Positions 50,733-59,760 of a DNA stretch of 64,000 nt are shown here, piece after piece. The stretch spans positions 1 to 64,000 of the forward strand of contig JAJQIL010000037.1 in NCBI GenBank assembly GCA_021199235.1, read 5' to 3'. Made by a program: the position numbers and the translations under genes. Source of the DNA: Lachnospiraceae bacterium (lineage in GTDB: Bacteria > Bacillota > Clostridia > Lachnospirales > Lachnospiraceae). Position 1 is the first letter of the stretch. Each line of letters starts with the position of its first letter. The notes under the pieces are model-generated. The model made no database searches. It was not told the origin of the DNA and saw nothing but the letters and a program-made list of their open reading frames with translations.

Positions 50733-52208
50733 TCATTTCAGTTCATATCCTTCCAGCGAAGTCAGCAGGCCGGGATGCTCCTCCGTAATCTTCAGTGCCA
50801 GTCTTTCCGCATCCGTTTCCACCAGATCCGTCATCTGATAGCCTTCGTCGCCAAAACGCATGGCCAGCGGCGTCTCCGCAGTATAGGCTTCCCAGCGACA
50901 AATACCTTCTCCGGGCAAATCTCCGGCAGCATCTCTGTTTGGATCGCCTGTCTTCGCAAAATTCGTCCAGTAGGTCTGCATTGCCTCGGAGAGTTCCGCA
51001 TCCAGCGCCTGAAATTTATTGCTGCGGCTTTCGAGCGTTCCAAACACATAGACAATCTCGGAAGAATGCGGAGTCCCTGCACCATACGCCGGAGCTCTTC
51101 CATGTGTCGGACCGCCTTCCTTTTTCGGCTGTGTCCGGTCCATATAATACGTATAGATCGGCGTACGTCCCTCTTTCACACAAAGCCCTGCCCAGGCCTG
51201 ACTCGCCGCATAGGAAAATCCCCGGAAGTACCGGTCATTTGGAAACTGCCGCATGACCTTTCCGGAGAACATCCAGGCATCCCCGGCCACGGTCCCGCAG
51301 ATAATCGGGATATCGGGATACTCGCCTTTTGCGATCAGTTTTCCCGGTACCTCTATCAGGGAAATGCCATCCAGGAACGGCTGGAAATACCCGACTTCAA
51401 AGCCTTCCGCCGTTTCCTTTGCCGCCTGCGCCATCTTCTCTGAAATCTCTGCCGCATCGCGCGTCAGCATATCCTCAAGCGTCCATCCGAGATGCTGCAT
51501 CGCCCGCTCGCAGACTGTCATAAACTCTTCCTTCGGCCGGATCGGATCCGCTTCATTCAGGCCGCCTCCGGATTCAATAATTGCCCTGGAAAACATCCCT
51601 TTTGCAAGCGGGGACGTCATCAGCATTCTCGTTGACATCCCGCCGGCGGACTGTCCAAATACCAGGATGCGCTCCGGATCGCCTCCGAATGCGCTGATAT
51701 TTTCGCGAACCCAGGAAAGCGCCGCAATCTGATCGAGAATACCGGCATTTACCACCTGCCCGTTTCGCTTCTCCAGCTCCTTTGTAGCAAAAAAACCAAA
51801 CACCCCGCAACGGTAATTGATGGTAACGACCACCACATCTTTCCGGGTCAGGCTCTCGCCATACATCTCCGGATCTGAGGATCTGCCGCCGCCAAAGCCG
51901 CCTCCGTAAATCCAGAACATGACCGGAAGCTTTTCCTCCGCCGTTTTCGCCGGTGTATACACATTCAGGTACAGGCAGTCCTCCGAGATCGGAAACTCTT
52001 CCCCTTTTCGATCCTGGATGCAGGCCGGGGAAAAAGAAAAGCATTCCCGCTCTCCTTCCCAGCTCTCTGCCTTCTGCGGAGCCTGATAGCGCAGCTCTCC
52101 AACCGGCGGCTTTGCGAACGGAATCCCGAGGAACATGGTACATTCTGTCTGTTTTCCCGGCATTCCGACCACAATTCCATTCGTTGTCACCGCTTTTGTT
52201 ATTGTCAT
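50733..52208 (-). CDS. Type-B carboxylesterase (PnbA-like)
   Basis: Esterase of about 491 residues of the carboxylesterase/cholinesterase family. The nucleophile elbow is FGQSAGG near residue 195, preceded by the oxyanion motif IYGGGFGGG near 110 and SEDCLYLNVY near 85; the catalytic His is probably in GTPHSSEIVYVF near 380. No signal peptide, so it is cytoplasmic. ATG 52208 has AGGAGATGTACG. Being on the same strand as the importer operon and divergent from a LysR gene, it may act on the imported product. Confidence 0.92.
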   Translation of the reverse strand: MTITKAVTTNGIVVGMPGKQTECTMFLGIPFAKPPVGELRYQAPQKAESWEGERECFSFSPACIQDRKGEEFPISEDCLYLNVYTPAKTAEEKLPVMFWIYGGGFGGGRSSDPEMYGESLTRKDVVVVTINYRCGVFGFFATKELEKRNGQVVNAGILDQIAALSWVRENISAFGGDPERILVFGQSAGGMSTRMLMTSPLAKGMFSRAIIESGGGLNEADPIRPKEEFMTVCERAMQHLGWTLEDMLTRDAAEISEKMAQAAKETAEGFEVGYFQPFLDGISLIEVPGKLIAKGEYPDIPIICGTVAGDAWMFSGKVMRQFPNDRYFRGFSYAASQAWAGLCVKEGRTPIYTYYMDRTQPKKEGGPTHGRAPAYGAGTPHSSEIVYVFGTLESRSNKFQALDAELSEAMQTYWTNFAKTGDPNRDAAGDLPGEGICRWEAYTAETPLAMRFGDEGYQMTDLVETDAERLALKITEEHPGLLTSLEGYELK

Positions 52209-52484
52209 TTCGTACATCTCCTAAACCATTCGTTCTTTTATCTTGGTCATATTATACAAAAGCCGGTCTTCCTTTTCAATTCGTTATGTCTTAGCTTCAT
52301 TCCGTTTTGGAATCCATTCGGACATTCTTTTTGACATCGTTTCCATCATCTGCTATACTACCAGCTATAAAGAATATCATCCTTTGCAAAGGGTCGGAAC
52401 CGATACGGATTTTCTCTGAAGTCTGTTATCGAAGCTTTGCATTTTTGCACCATTCTCATGGTGCTCCGGAAGCGAGGTACCATT

Positions 52485-53345
52485 ATGGAATTAAATTATA
52501 TCAACGAATTTGTCGTCCTGGCACGCGTACTGCATTTTCAGGAAGCGGCGGATCTTCTTTTTATCAGCCAGTCCTCTCTCTCAAAGCACATCAAGTCGAT
52601 TGAAACGGACCTGGGAGAGGATCTGTTCATCCGCTCCAAAAAGGGAGCTGTCCTGTCTGATTTCGGAAAAGCATGGCTTCCCTATGCAGAGCAGATGGTC
52701 AGCGTCCAGAAGGAATACACGCAGAACCTGCTTGACCGGGAATCCGATGCGCCGGAGGTCAACATCGGATATATTCCTCTTGTGACCCTCTACAATTTTA
52801 TTCCTTTCTTTAAGGATTACAAAAAGCAGCATCCACACTGCCAGTATTCGTTTCTGCAGGGCGGCGACCGGGAACTGCTCGACTGGCTGCAGCAGAAAAA
52901 GGTCGATTTTATTCTGACCGGGAATTATGATATCCCGGAGGATCTCTATCAGAAGCAGTTTTATACTTCTGATACCCTCTCTGTCGTAGTACCCGAGGCG
53001 CATCCTCTCGCCGGGAAAAAGACGGTCTCTCTGGATGACCTGAAAAATGAATCCCTGATTGAGTTCCGTCACATGAGTTCCCTGCGCGACAGCATCCGCA
53101 GGGCGGATCCGTCCTTTGATCTGCGCCCTTCCATCTCCGTAGACAAGGCCTCTGTTCTCTTTGACCTGATCCAGAAGGGGATGGGACTGTCAATCCTGAC
53201 GCACAATATGTCTTCCCATCTGGAGATGGAAGGAACTGTGATCCGTCCCATCACGCCGGATATTTTCTATGAGATTTACATGGTCTACCCGGTTCGGAAA
53301 ACGTCTCTGGTCGCCAGAGAATTTGCTGCCTTTCTCAAGGGGTAA
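52485..53345 (+). CDS. LysR-family regulator
   Basis: Regulator of about 286 residues: N-terminal winged helix with FQEAADLLFISQSSLSKHIKSIE and a C-terminal periplasmic-binding-like effector domain (VNIGYIPLVTLYNF onward). The ATG at 52485 has GAGG upstream; the track start is 16 codons too early. It is divergent from the carboxylesterase, with a 276-base region between them that should hold its binding site. It probably activates the esterase/importer cluster in response to a substrate or product. Confidence 0.92.
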   Translation: MELNYINEFVVLARVLHFQEAADLLFISQSSLSKHIKSIETDLGEDLFIRSKKGAVLSDFGKAWLPYAEQMVSVQKEYTQNLLDRESDAPEVNIGYIPLVTLYNFIPFFKDYKKQHPHCQYSFLQGGDRELLDWLQQKKVDFILTGNYDIPEDLYQKQFYTSDTLSVVVPEAHPLAGKKTVSLDDLKNESLIEFRHMSSLRDSIRRADPSFDLRPSISVDKASVLFDLIQKGMGLSILTHNMSSHLEMEGTVIRPITPDIFYEIYMVYPVRKTSLVAREFAAFLKG

Positions 53346-53407
53346 GGAATCTCAGCTGTCCGCTCTGCCGGATCAGACCAGTCGCTGCTTACCGGCAGAG
53401 CAGGATT

Positions 53408-54253
53408 TTATTTTGTAATGTACGAGAAGCTGTCGCCGGACTGCACATATTTCATCGGCACTTCACAGCCAATGACATTTGGCAGATACTGAACCATGTA
53501 ACGCATGCCCAGCTCTTCCACATTGAAGTGTCCCATCTCCAGTATGGTTTTCGGTATCCCTGCCGCGCAGGAATCACGGACATAGGCACTCAATGTCCAG
53601 TCGATGATCTCAAACGGAATCAGCACGTCCGCCTGCTCCCGCCTTACTTTTTTCATCGTCTCATTATCCGGAATCTCTGTCTTGTTGCCAAACGGTCTGG
53701 CTCCCTGCACATGCTCACAGAAGAACACTCTGCGGACGATCGTGTCATGGCTTCCTACTACACGGATACCGGAAATATTCAGCTTCTTCATCAGGAAATC
53801 CGCCAGCTCCGGCACTGTTGTCTGCGGAATCTCATAGAGCAGCGGCTTTTTCGTATCCCCGACGACATATTCTTTCCAGCCAAGCTCATTCATAATTCCG
53901 TAGAAAATGCCGTCAATGTTCGCTCCGCCATGGCCCCCGTGGATGTGGTCATGATCCCGGTAGACAACGATCTGGTTCTCTTCCAGCAGTTTTCTCTTTT
54001 CCTCGTATACCGGATCGTCTTCCAGCCAGTCCGTCGTATCCTCGTGGCTGTAAAAGAGCGGCTCGTGGCAGATGATCAGGTTGGCATTTTCCTGCACCGC
54101 TTTCCGGATCACTTCGATCGACGCAAAACAGGTGAGGATGATTCCGCTGCACTCGGCGTCCGCGTTCCCGATCTTTACAACATCGCAGGTATGCGGGTGC
54201 TCCAGCGGCGGGTGAAACGCTTCCAGCTTCTGAATAATTTCTCTTATTTTCAT
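53408..54253 (-). CDS. Nif3-like dinuclear metal protein
   Basis: Member of the Nif3/YbgI family, a toroidal hexamer with a two-metal site; the biological reaction is unsettled (the label GTP cyclohydrolase type 2 is used in databases). The 281-residue length is normal. Metal ligands are visible in LIICHEPLFYSHE near residue 60 and in HIHGGHGGANIDG near 105, and in the C-terminal EMGHFNVEE. It precedes a two-gene flavoprotein/ferredoxin unit on the same strand. Confidence 0.9.
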   Translation of the reverse strand: MKIREIIQKLEAFHPPLEHPHTCDVVKIGNADAECSGIILTCFASIEVIRKAVQENANLIICHEPLFYSHEDTTDWLEDDPVYEEKRKLLEENQIVVYRDHDHIHGGHGGANIDGIFYGIMNELGWKEYVVGDTKKPLLYEIPQTTVPELADFLMKKLNISGIRVVGSHDTIVRRVFFCEHVQGARPFGNKTEIPDNETMKKVRREQADVLIPFEIIDWTLSAYVRDSCAAGIPKTILEMGHFNVEELGMRYMVQYLPNVIGCEVPMKYVQSGDSFSYITK

Positions 54254-54340
54254 GGGGTCTCCTTCTATCGTTTCTCATGCAAATTTCTTGTGTGGATTTC
54301 CTGAACAGTAAATGACAGACAGCCTGAAATCTCATCCATT

Positions 54341-54643
54341 TCAGGGCAGTTTTCCCTTTGTCAGTTCCTTAATCACACCCGGCTCTGTGACAATCATGCG
54401 GTTCATTGGAGAGGACGTCGCTCCGCGGAAAGCTGTGATCGGGTAGCCGTAGGTGTCATTCGACATCCCTATGGCACGTCCGCGGCAGTTCAGATAGCAC
54501 TGTCCGCAGCTCTGGCAGTTTTCCGGATAGGCCAGCACGGATTTGCGCGCCTTCTCATCGAAGTAGAAAACATCCATCGGACAAATCTCTACACAGTTTT
54601 TGCATCCGATGCAGCGATTCAGATCAATTCTCACTACGCTCAT
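54341..54643 (-). CDS. Two-cluster ferredoxin subunit
   Basis: Small electron-transfer protein of 100 residues with two [4Fe-4S] sets, CIGCKNCVEICP (residues 11-22) and CQSCGQCYLNCR (44-55); the last proline is replaced by arginine. It overlaps the flavoprotein gene by 4 bases (ATGA), so the two almost certainly form one complex, comparable to the AprB/AprA or FrdB/FrdA pairing. Confidence 0.93.
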   Translation of the reverse strand: MSVVRIDLNRCIGCKNCVEICPMDVFYFDEKARKSVLAYPENCQSCGQCYLNCRGRAIGMSNDTYGYPITAFRGATSSPMNRMIVTEPGVIKELTKGKLP

Positions 54644-56547
54644 TTTTGCTCCCCCTTTCCTTTCCGGCCTCTTTCTGGCAGCTGAAAGCCCATTTTTTCC
54701 GGCTCTCCGGGGAAATAAAATACATAGCGGAACTGATAAGCTTCCTCTCTGTCGCCAGCCCAGGCGTCCGGAACCGGCACCTTATCAAACGTACTCTCTC
54801 CGTTTTCTGCCTTTCTCTGAGTGATATAGCATAAAAAGTTCTCATCATCCCGGAACGGATAATCCTCGCGGTAGGTCGACCCGCGGCTCTCCTTTCGTTC
54901 CAGACCGGCGCGGAGCTTTAATTCCGCGGAGAGTACCTTGTGTTTCATTTCCAGGCAAAGACGCAGGTCGTGACTGGTAGCGGCCTGCAGCTTCGGTACC
55001 ACATGATCACGCATATATTCCACCTGCACCAGCGCTGCCTTCAGGGTTTCCTCGCTTTTTACCACCGTAATCCAGTAAGGCGCCATGATGGAATGCAGCA
55101 CGTCGCGCGCCCAGTTCGGGTCAAAACCATTTTCACGGCTCAGCGGGGCAAGGATTTCTTCTTTTTTCCGCTGAATTTCTTCCTCCGGCAGCGATGCAAA
55201 GCTTTCACCGGCTGCATAAGAGGCTGCCGCGCGGCCCGCATGGTCGCCATCAATGGAAGTAAAGCAGGAGGTAAAACCAACGCCGCACGGGTAAGCGGAA
55301 CCCGACGGAGATGTCGCATGGATTCCGTCTCCGGCCACATAGAGTCCGGCAATCTCTGTTTTTCCGTCTGTCTCTCCAAGTCCGCAGAACACGCCTGATG
55401 TAAGATGGCAGCACATACCGGTCGCCGCTCCCGCCAGCGTACTTGCCGCTACCGGCGTACTCATTTTTCCGGAACGTATCTCTTCCGGATCCGTCTCATA
55501 GACCTTCGAACCGCCGCGGCGGGTATAATTGGCTGTCGCCACGTTCTGAATCTCACTTCCATTTGCAAGCGGCACGCCATTTACCGAGTTCTGTACCCGC
55601 TTCATGACCATCGCGTACCCTTTCGCCGACGCGTATCCTGCAGCATTCTCCAGATCTACGTCGCCGCCGCACAGCCAGATGTTTTCCAGATACTGCCAGT
55701 GGTTATCCAGAAATACGTTGCCCGGCGCCTGGCTGGAGGTCGTGTGGAAATCCTCGAATTCCTTTCCCGTAATCGGAAGTCCCATCTCCCAGGCCATGTA
55801 TTCTCCGTCAAAGGTATCGCCGCCGACCGGATACCCCGTCGGCTTATAGCTTCCGCCTCCGGTCGCCATGACCACCGCTTTCGCACTCACAGTAATGACC
55901 TGTCCGCTCGGAACATGGAACGCGATCACCCCGCAGATTTTTTTTGCAGCTTCCGCCGCCTGGTTCTCTGTTTCCATTTCCGGCTCTGCGGCCCCGGCAA
56001 TCAGATCTGTCACCATCGTGTGCTCCAGATACGGAATCTCATAACGATTCAATACCTCAATCCATTTTTTATGACGGTCAAATTTGTCATACATCTCCCG
56101 GTATCCGACAAAATCTTCCCGCTCGTAAAAATCGCCGGCCTCCGCAGCCTTCGGATACTGGGCAAGAATCCCCCAGTCTGTCAGGCGCTCATAGATGCCT
56201 TTGGATTCCTTCAGCCAGCACTCATACCAGCTCAGATTACACAGATAGTCGCCGCCGCGTTTCATCGCTTCCTTAAAGGTTTCCTCATCATCTCCGCGCT
56301 CCGGGTCGAACCAGCGAAAGCTTGACGGCCAGGGAGAGAGTCCGGAATAGCCGGGTCTTCCCTTATCAATCACGAGGACATTCTGTCCTGCCTCTTTTGC
56401 AGAAACGGCTGCATTCAGCCCCGCGAACCCGCAGCCGATCACCACAACATCCGCCTGATAAGCCTCTTCATAAGGACATGTTACCTTTTCCGGTCTCGGC
56501 AGCTCCATCGTACGGGGCGTACGTGGCGTTTTGTTATTATCTTTCAT
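54640..56547 (-). CDS. Fumarate-reductase/AprA-type flavoprotein subunit
   Basis: FAD enzyme of about 635 residues. The dinucleotide motif VVVIGCGFAGLNAAVSAKEAG is near residue 36, AVVMATGGGSYKPTG near 215, and GLYVAGDGIHATSPSGSAYPCG near 410, typical of the succinate dehydrogenase/fumarate reductase family including adenylylsulfate reductase AprA. No signal peptide. With the ferredoxin at 54341 it forms a soluble two-subunit reductase. The canonical fumarate-binding His-Arg set was not confirmed, so the substrate stays open. ATG 56547 follows AAGGAAGTGA. Confidence 0.88.
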   Translation of the reverse strand: MKDNNKTPRTPRTMELPRPEKVTCPYEEAYQADVVVIGCGFAGLNAAVSAKEAGQNVLVIDKGRPGYSGLSPWPSSFRWFDPERGDDEETFKEAMKRGGDYLCNLSWYECWLKESKGIYERLTDWGILAQYPKAAEAGDFYEREDFVGYREMYDKFDRHKKWIEVLNRYEIPYLEHTMVTDLIAGAAEPEMETENQAAEAAKKICGVIAFHVPSGQVITVSAKAVVMATGGGSYKPTGYPVGGDTFDGEYMAWEMGLPITGKEFEDFHTTSSQAPGNVFLDNHWQYLENIWLCGGDVDLENAAGYASAKGYAMVMKRVQNSVNGVPLANGSEIQNVATANYTRRGGSKVYETDPEEIRSGKMSTPVAASTLAGAATGMCCHLTSGVFCGLGETDGKTEIAGLYVAGDGIHATSPSGSAYPCGVGFTSCFTSIDGDHAGRAAASYAAGESFASLPEEEIQRKKEEILAPLSRENGFDPNWARDVLHSIMAPYWITVVKSEETLKAALVQVEYMRDHVVPKLQAATSHDLRLCLEMKHKVLSAELKLRAGLERKESRGSTYREDYPFRDDENFLCYITQRKAENGESTFDKVPVPDAWAGDREEAYQFRYVFYFPGEPEKMGFQLPERGRKGKGEQK

Positions 56548-56649
56548 GCTGTTCACTTCCTTATTCTCCATCCTTAAAATGTACACACGATCATCCAGGC
56601 CATGTGCGTTTCCGCTTTTTCGGATGCCGCACAGACTCGATTCCGCTTT

Positions 56650-59232
56650 TCAGAAGAGTTCCTCATGCCTCGCGTGTTCCATCACTGCTTTTGTGACATC
56701 CGCAGTCTTATCCGGGCGCCCGATCAGCACCGCACCCTGCAGGGCGCTTCCCATGAACCAGTACTGCTCCTGGCTGTTGTCCACATCGTCGACGGTTTTT
56801 ACCAGTCGATAAGGTACGCCACTTTGCTTACCCGGATCTCCGATCGCAAAAAGCGTGGTCCCAAATCCATCCAGATTCAATCCCAGCAGCTGCGACTCGT
56901 ACGCCAGCCGTTCGCCCGCCGCGTTCGCGCCCGCAATGCGGCCCTGCTCGGATGCTTCCGCCCAGAGCTGGAAATTCACGCCGTCGTACTGCGCACAATC
57001 TCCGCAGGCATAAACAGAAGGAATGCTCGTCTCCATAAAAGCGTTCACAACAATCGCACGCTCCACCTGCATTCCGGCATCCTGTGCTGCTTTCACATTC
57101 GCCCGGTTGCCGCAGGAGACGATCACGAAATCCGCCGGGAAGATCTCACCGGTCTTCAGCTTCACTCCTGTCGCCCGTTCTTCGCCGGTAATGCCTTCAA
57201 TCTGCACGCCTTCCAGGCATTCCACGCCCAGCGCCGCCATCTTTTTGCGCAGCACTGCGGCGGAATCTGCGTCCGCCTGCCTTCCGATGATCTGAGGCGC
57301 GGCTTCCAGCACCGTCACATGAATCCCGTTCTTCAACAGCTCGCTCGCAGCCTCCAGTCCCAAAACGCCACCTCCGATCACAACTGCGTTTTTGGCGGTT
57401 TTCATCCAGTCCTGAATTTTCCGGCTGTCCCAAAGATGACGGATCGTCACCACTCCTTCTTTTTGCCAGCCTTCAAACGGCGGAATGAAACACTCCGCAC
57501 CGGTTGCAAAAATCAGGCGGTCATAAGGAATCTCGTCGCCGCTTTTCGCAGCATGGACGACCTTCCGGTCGGCATCAAGCGCATCGACTGTCTCCCCCAG
57601 CTGCAGGGAAATTCTTCGTTCCTCATACCATCCGGCCGGGTGAAGATAAAGCTCCTCGTCCGGCGCGTCGGCAATGCTGAGATTTTTCGTCAGCATCGGA
57701 CGATGGATGGGCAGATAATCCTCCGCTGACAGGATCAGGATTTCACCCGTCTGATCTCTCTTGCGGATGGCCTCAGCCGCTGATACACCGGCGACACCGC
57801 CGCCAAGAATGACATAGCGCAGGTCGGTATCCTTCTGATAGGAAATTTCTTCCTCTTCGACCGGCACGCACTGGTCAAGTCCCACTCCGCAGACCGGACA
57901 GGTGCCAAGCGAGGCATCAAAAATTTCCCCGCAGACCAGACATTTTACAAGCTTCGGCTTTCTGGGATTTGGTACCCGGCGGGCGCTGCATCCGACGCCA
58001 AAGCCATAATTCCCGGCATTTTTCAGATCATTTTCCGTGAGCTCCCCTGTAAAAAAGCTGCTCTGGATATTTAAATCAAATCCAAGGAACGCCAGATGCT
58101 CTCTTAATATGTCCGCGTTGTCATCCTGCGTGGAAACCTTATAGAAAATCGACGCCAGCTTACCCTTGCAGCTTTCCGCTTTTAAAGACGTCACCACATC
58201 CCAGATTGCCTTTGCAGGAGTCCCCTTCGAGATCGTCGTTCCAAGAAGCAGGACATCTGCCGAGAGCGCCATGCGGATCACTTCATTACGATCTGTGGTG
58301 GAAAGGTTACAACGTGTGACGTTGGAAACCTCAGCCTCCTTCAGGCCATTTTCCACACAGGCCGCGTAATCTGACAGTTCGTTCGTCCCTTCATATATCA
58401 TTACCACATGCGGATCCGCAGAAGCTCCCGTTTCCGCCATCCCGGCCGCCAAAACTGTGTCCGGCCGCTCTTCTGGCCTTCCGGCTGATTCCCGAAGTGC
58501 CGCACTGCTCTGCTGCTGGTAGAAATCCAGCATTTCCTCCAGTCTCCCGCCGTTCACCGCCGGTCCGACAGACGGAAAGACAGCTGTCACTTTCTGTTCC
58601 CGCACAAACGCGGCCGCGTTGCCCGCATCAATCGCTCTGCCGGAGACTGCCAGATCTTCAAAATAATCTTTCATCCCCAGATGCCATTGAATATCTCTTT
58701 CGCTTTCCGCCTCCGGAAGCTCCAGGCCGCTGTACAAAGTTCCAAATGCATCGGATGCGTAAACGCGGTGTTCCTCCTCATCCAGCACATACAGAGCCGG
58801 ACTGAGGTTCCCGCCGCCGATCATCTGGAAACGGAACAAACTTCCTGAAAAAGTCAGGCTGCGGTTGTTCCGGATCTCCAGGCTCTTCGTCCCCTCCGGC
58901 AGGATTTTCTTCAGCCGGTCAAGCACCGGATACGCGGCAATGATCTCAATCCCGGCATTCTCCTGCAGAGCACGTAAAACTGCTCTTCTGCTGTTCTCCT
59001 CTGTAAACACGACCAGATGGTCAATCCGGTCAAAGGAAACCGTCCGGCAAATCTGCTCCATCCATTGTTCCACACAGTCATCCGGCACGGTGCCAATCAG
59101 CTGGTACCTCTCCTGCGTCTGAACCAGATACGAGCTAAATGTCAGTCCGTTTCCCGCATACGACTGATTCCGGAACACGCGGAGCCCGCTTCTCTTCACT
59201 CCAACATTCCGGACGTCATGGCTTTTGTCCAT
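56650..59232 (-). CDS. Flavodiiron-like / flavodoxin / rubredoxin / NADH:rubredoxin reductase fusion
   Basis: About 860 residues in four modules. The N-terminal metallo-beta-lactamase-like region keeps the fold pattern (DHLVVFTEENSRR where FDPs have HxExDH), so the diiron ligands appear lost. A flavodoxin domain follows (PHVVMIYEGTNE near 290), then a rubredoxin-like domain with CLVCGEIF and CPVCG, and an FAD/NAD reductase (YVILGGGVAGVSAAEAI near 490, YACGDCAQ near 760). It probably moves electrons from NADH through rubredoxin to flavin, with the terminal oxidase domain inactive. The track ORF starts in the upstream tandem repeat; ATG 59232 has GGAGAGGTGA. Confidence 0.9.
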   Translation of the reverse strand: MDKSHDVRNVGVKRSGLRVFRNQSYAGNGLTFSSYLVQTQERYQLIGTVPDDCVEQWMEQICRTVSFDRIDHLVVFTEENSRRAVLRALQENAGIEIIAAYPVLDRLKKILPEGTKSLEIRNNRSLTFSGSLFRFQMIGGGNLSPALYVLDEEEHRVYASDAFGTLYSGLELPEAESERDIQWHLGMKDYFEDLAVSGRAIDAGNAAAFVREQKVTAVFPSVGPAVNGGRLEEMLDFYQQQSSAALRESAGRPEERPDTVLAAGMAETGASADPHVVMIYEGTNELSDYAACVENGLKEAEVSNVTRCNLSTTDRNEVIRMALSADVLLLGTTISKGTPAKAIWDVVTSLKAESCKGKLASIFYKVSTQDDNADILREHLAFLGFDLNIQSSFFTGELTENDLKNAGNYGFGVGCSARRVPNPRKPKLVKCLVCGEIFDASLGTCPVCGVGLDQCVPVEEEEISYQKDTDLRYVILGGGVAGVSAAEAIRKRDQTGEILILSAEDYLPIHRPMLTKNLSIADAPDEELYLHPAGWYEERRISLQLGETVDALDADRKVVHAAKSGDEIPYDRLIFATGAECFIPPFEGWQKEGVVTIRHLWDSRKIQDWMKTAKNAVVIGGGVLGLEAASELLKNGIHVTVLEAAPQIIGRQADADSAAVLRKKMAALGVECLEGVQIEGITGEERATGVKLKTGEIFPADFVIVSCGNRANVKAAQDAGMQVERAIVVNAFMETSIPSVYACGDCAQYDGVNFQLWAEASEQGRIAGANAAGERLAYESQLLGLNLDGFGTTLFAIGDPGKQSGVPYRLVKTVDDVDNSQEQYWFMGSALQGAVLIGRPDKTADVTKAVMEHARHEELF

Positions 59233-59403
59233 ATTCTCACCTCTCCGTTCATTCATTCCTGTGATATTTTTTAGTAATTGTGGAGTTTTTTCAATGAAAA
59301 TTATAATAAATGCACAGCAAAAGTACAATTCGATTTCCATAGAGGTCATTCCTGTTTGGAATAATTGACGAAATATCGCCTGGTGCGGCTTTAGCTGAAA
59401 AAT
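59233..59403. other. Gene-free leader of the flavodiiron fusion
   Basis: AT-rich leader with no clear promoter boxes that I can assign. The track's upstream N-terminal extension across this region is translation of repeats. Confidence 0.4.
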
Positions 59404-59493
59404 CCCTCGCCGGGTGGCATCCCACGCTTCGCATGGGATAGGCCCTCGCCGGGTGGCATCCCACGCTTCGCATGGGATAGGCCCTCGCCGGGT
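59404..59493. repeat. 39-bp tandem repeat, two full copies and a 12-bp partial
   Basis: The unit CCCTCGCCGGGTGGCATCCC... is identical at 59404-59442 and 59443-59481, followed by CCCTCGCCGGGT at 59482-59493. Each unit holds a hairpin ATCCCACGCTTCGCATGGGAT. The 12-bp core recurs exactly at the deletion junction 29066-29077. Confidence 0.85.
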
Positions 59494-59502
59494 TTTGCAC
59501 AT

Positions 59503-59526
59503 TAAAAAAACTGCCCTCAGGCAGCT
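59503..59526 (-). terminator. Hairpin terminator upstream of the flavodiiron fusion
   Basis: Minus-strand CTGCC-TGAG-GGCAG followed by TTTTTTT. It insulates the fusion gene from transcription of the MATE operon. Confidence 0.7.
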
Positions 59527-59567
59527 CTTACCGCAGAATCAAACTGCAAACAGATTATTTCACAGAA

Positions 59568-59704
59568 GATAACTGTTCAGTACCTTCACAGTTACGAGGG
59601 AAAAGCCCATTTAAAATCGCTTCGCGATGGGGCTTTCCCCCACATAATATACGTTTTCATACGTACTTCGCAGCAAGTGCGAAGTGCTGTCCTGAATAGT
59701 TATC
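59568..59704. mobile_element. MITE-like element with inverted terminal repeats
   Basis: GATAACTGTTCAG (59568-59580) and CTGAATAGTTATC (59692-59704) are near-perfect terminal inverted repeats of a 137-base, gene-free element. Inside are two strong hairpins, AAAGCCC.../...GGGCTTT and ACTTCGCA-GCAAG-TGCGAAGT. End-like fragments occur at 42671-42699 and 20816-20848. No transposase is present. Confidence 0.6.
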
Positions 59705-59716
59705 ACAGAAGGTAAT

Positions 59717-59755
59717 AAAAACCGCTGATCCCATCATGGCAATCAGCGGTTTTTT
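59717..59755. terminator. Terminator of the MATE gene
   Basis: AAAACCGCTGAT / ATCAGCGGTTTTTT, a 12-bp stem with A and T tracts on both sides, directly after the MATE stop codon. Confidence 0.85.
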
Positions 59756-59760
59756 CATCA

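Noticed and set aside
59233-59502. N-terminal extension of the 950-residue track ORF
   Set aside because: It translates the 39-bp tandem repeat and leader; ATG 59232 has a good ribosome binding site and the flavodiiron-like domain begins there.
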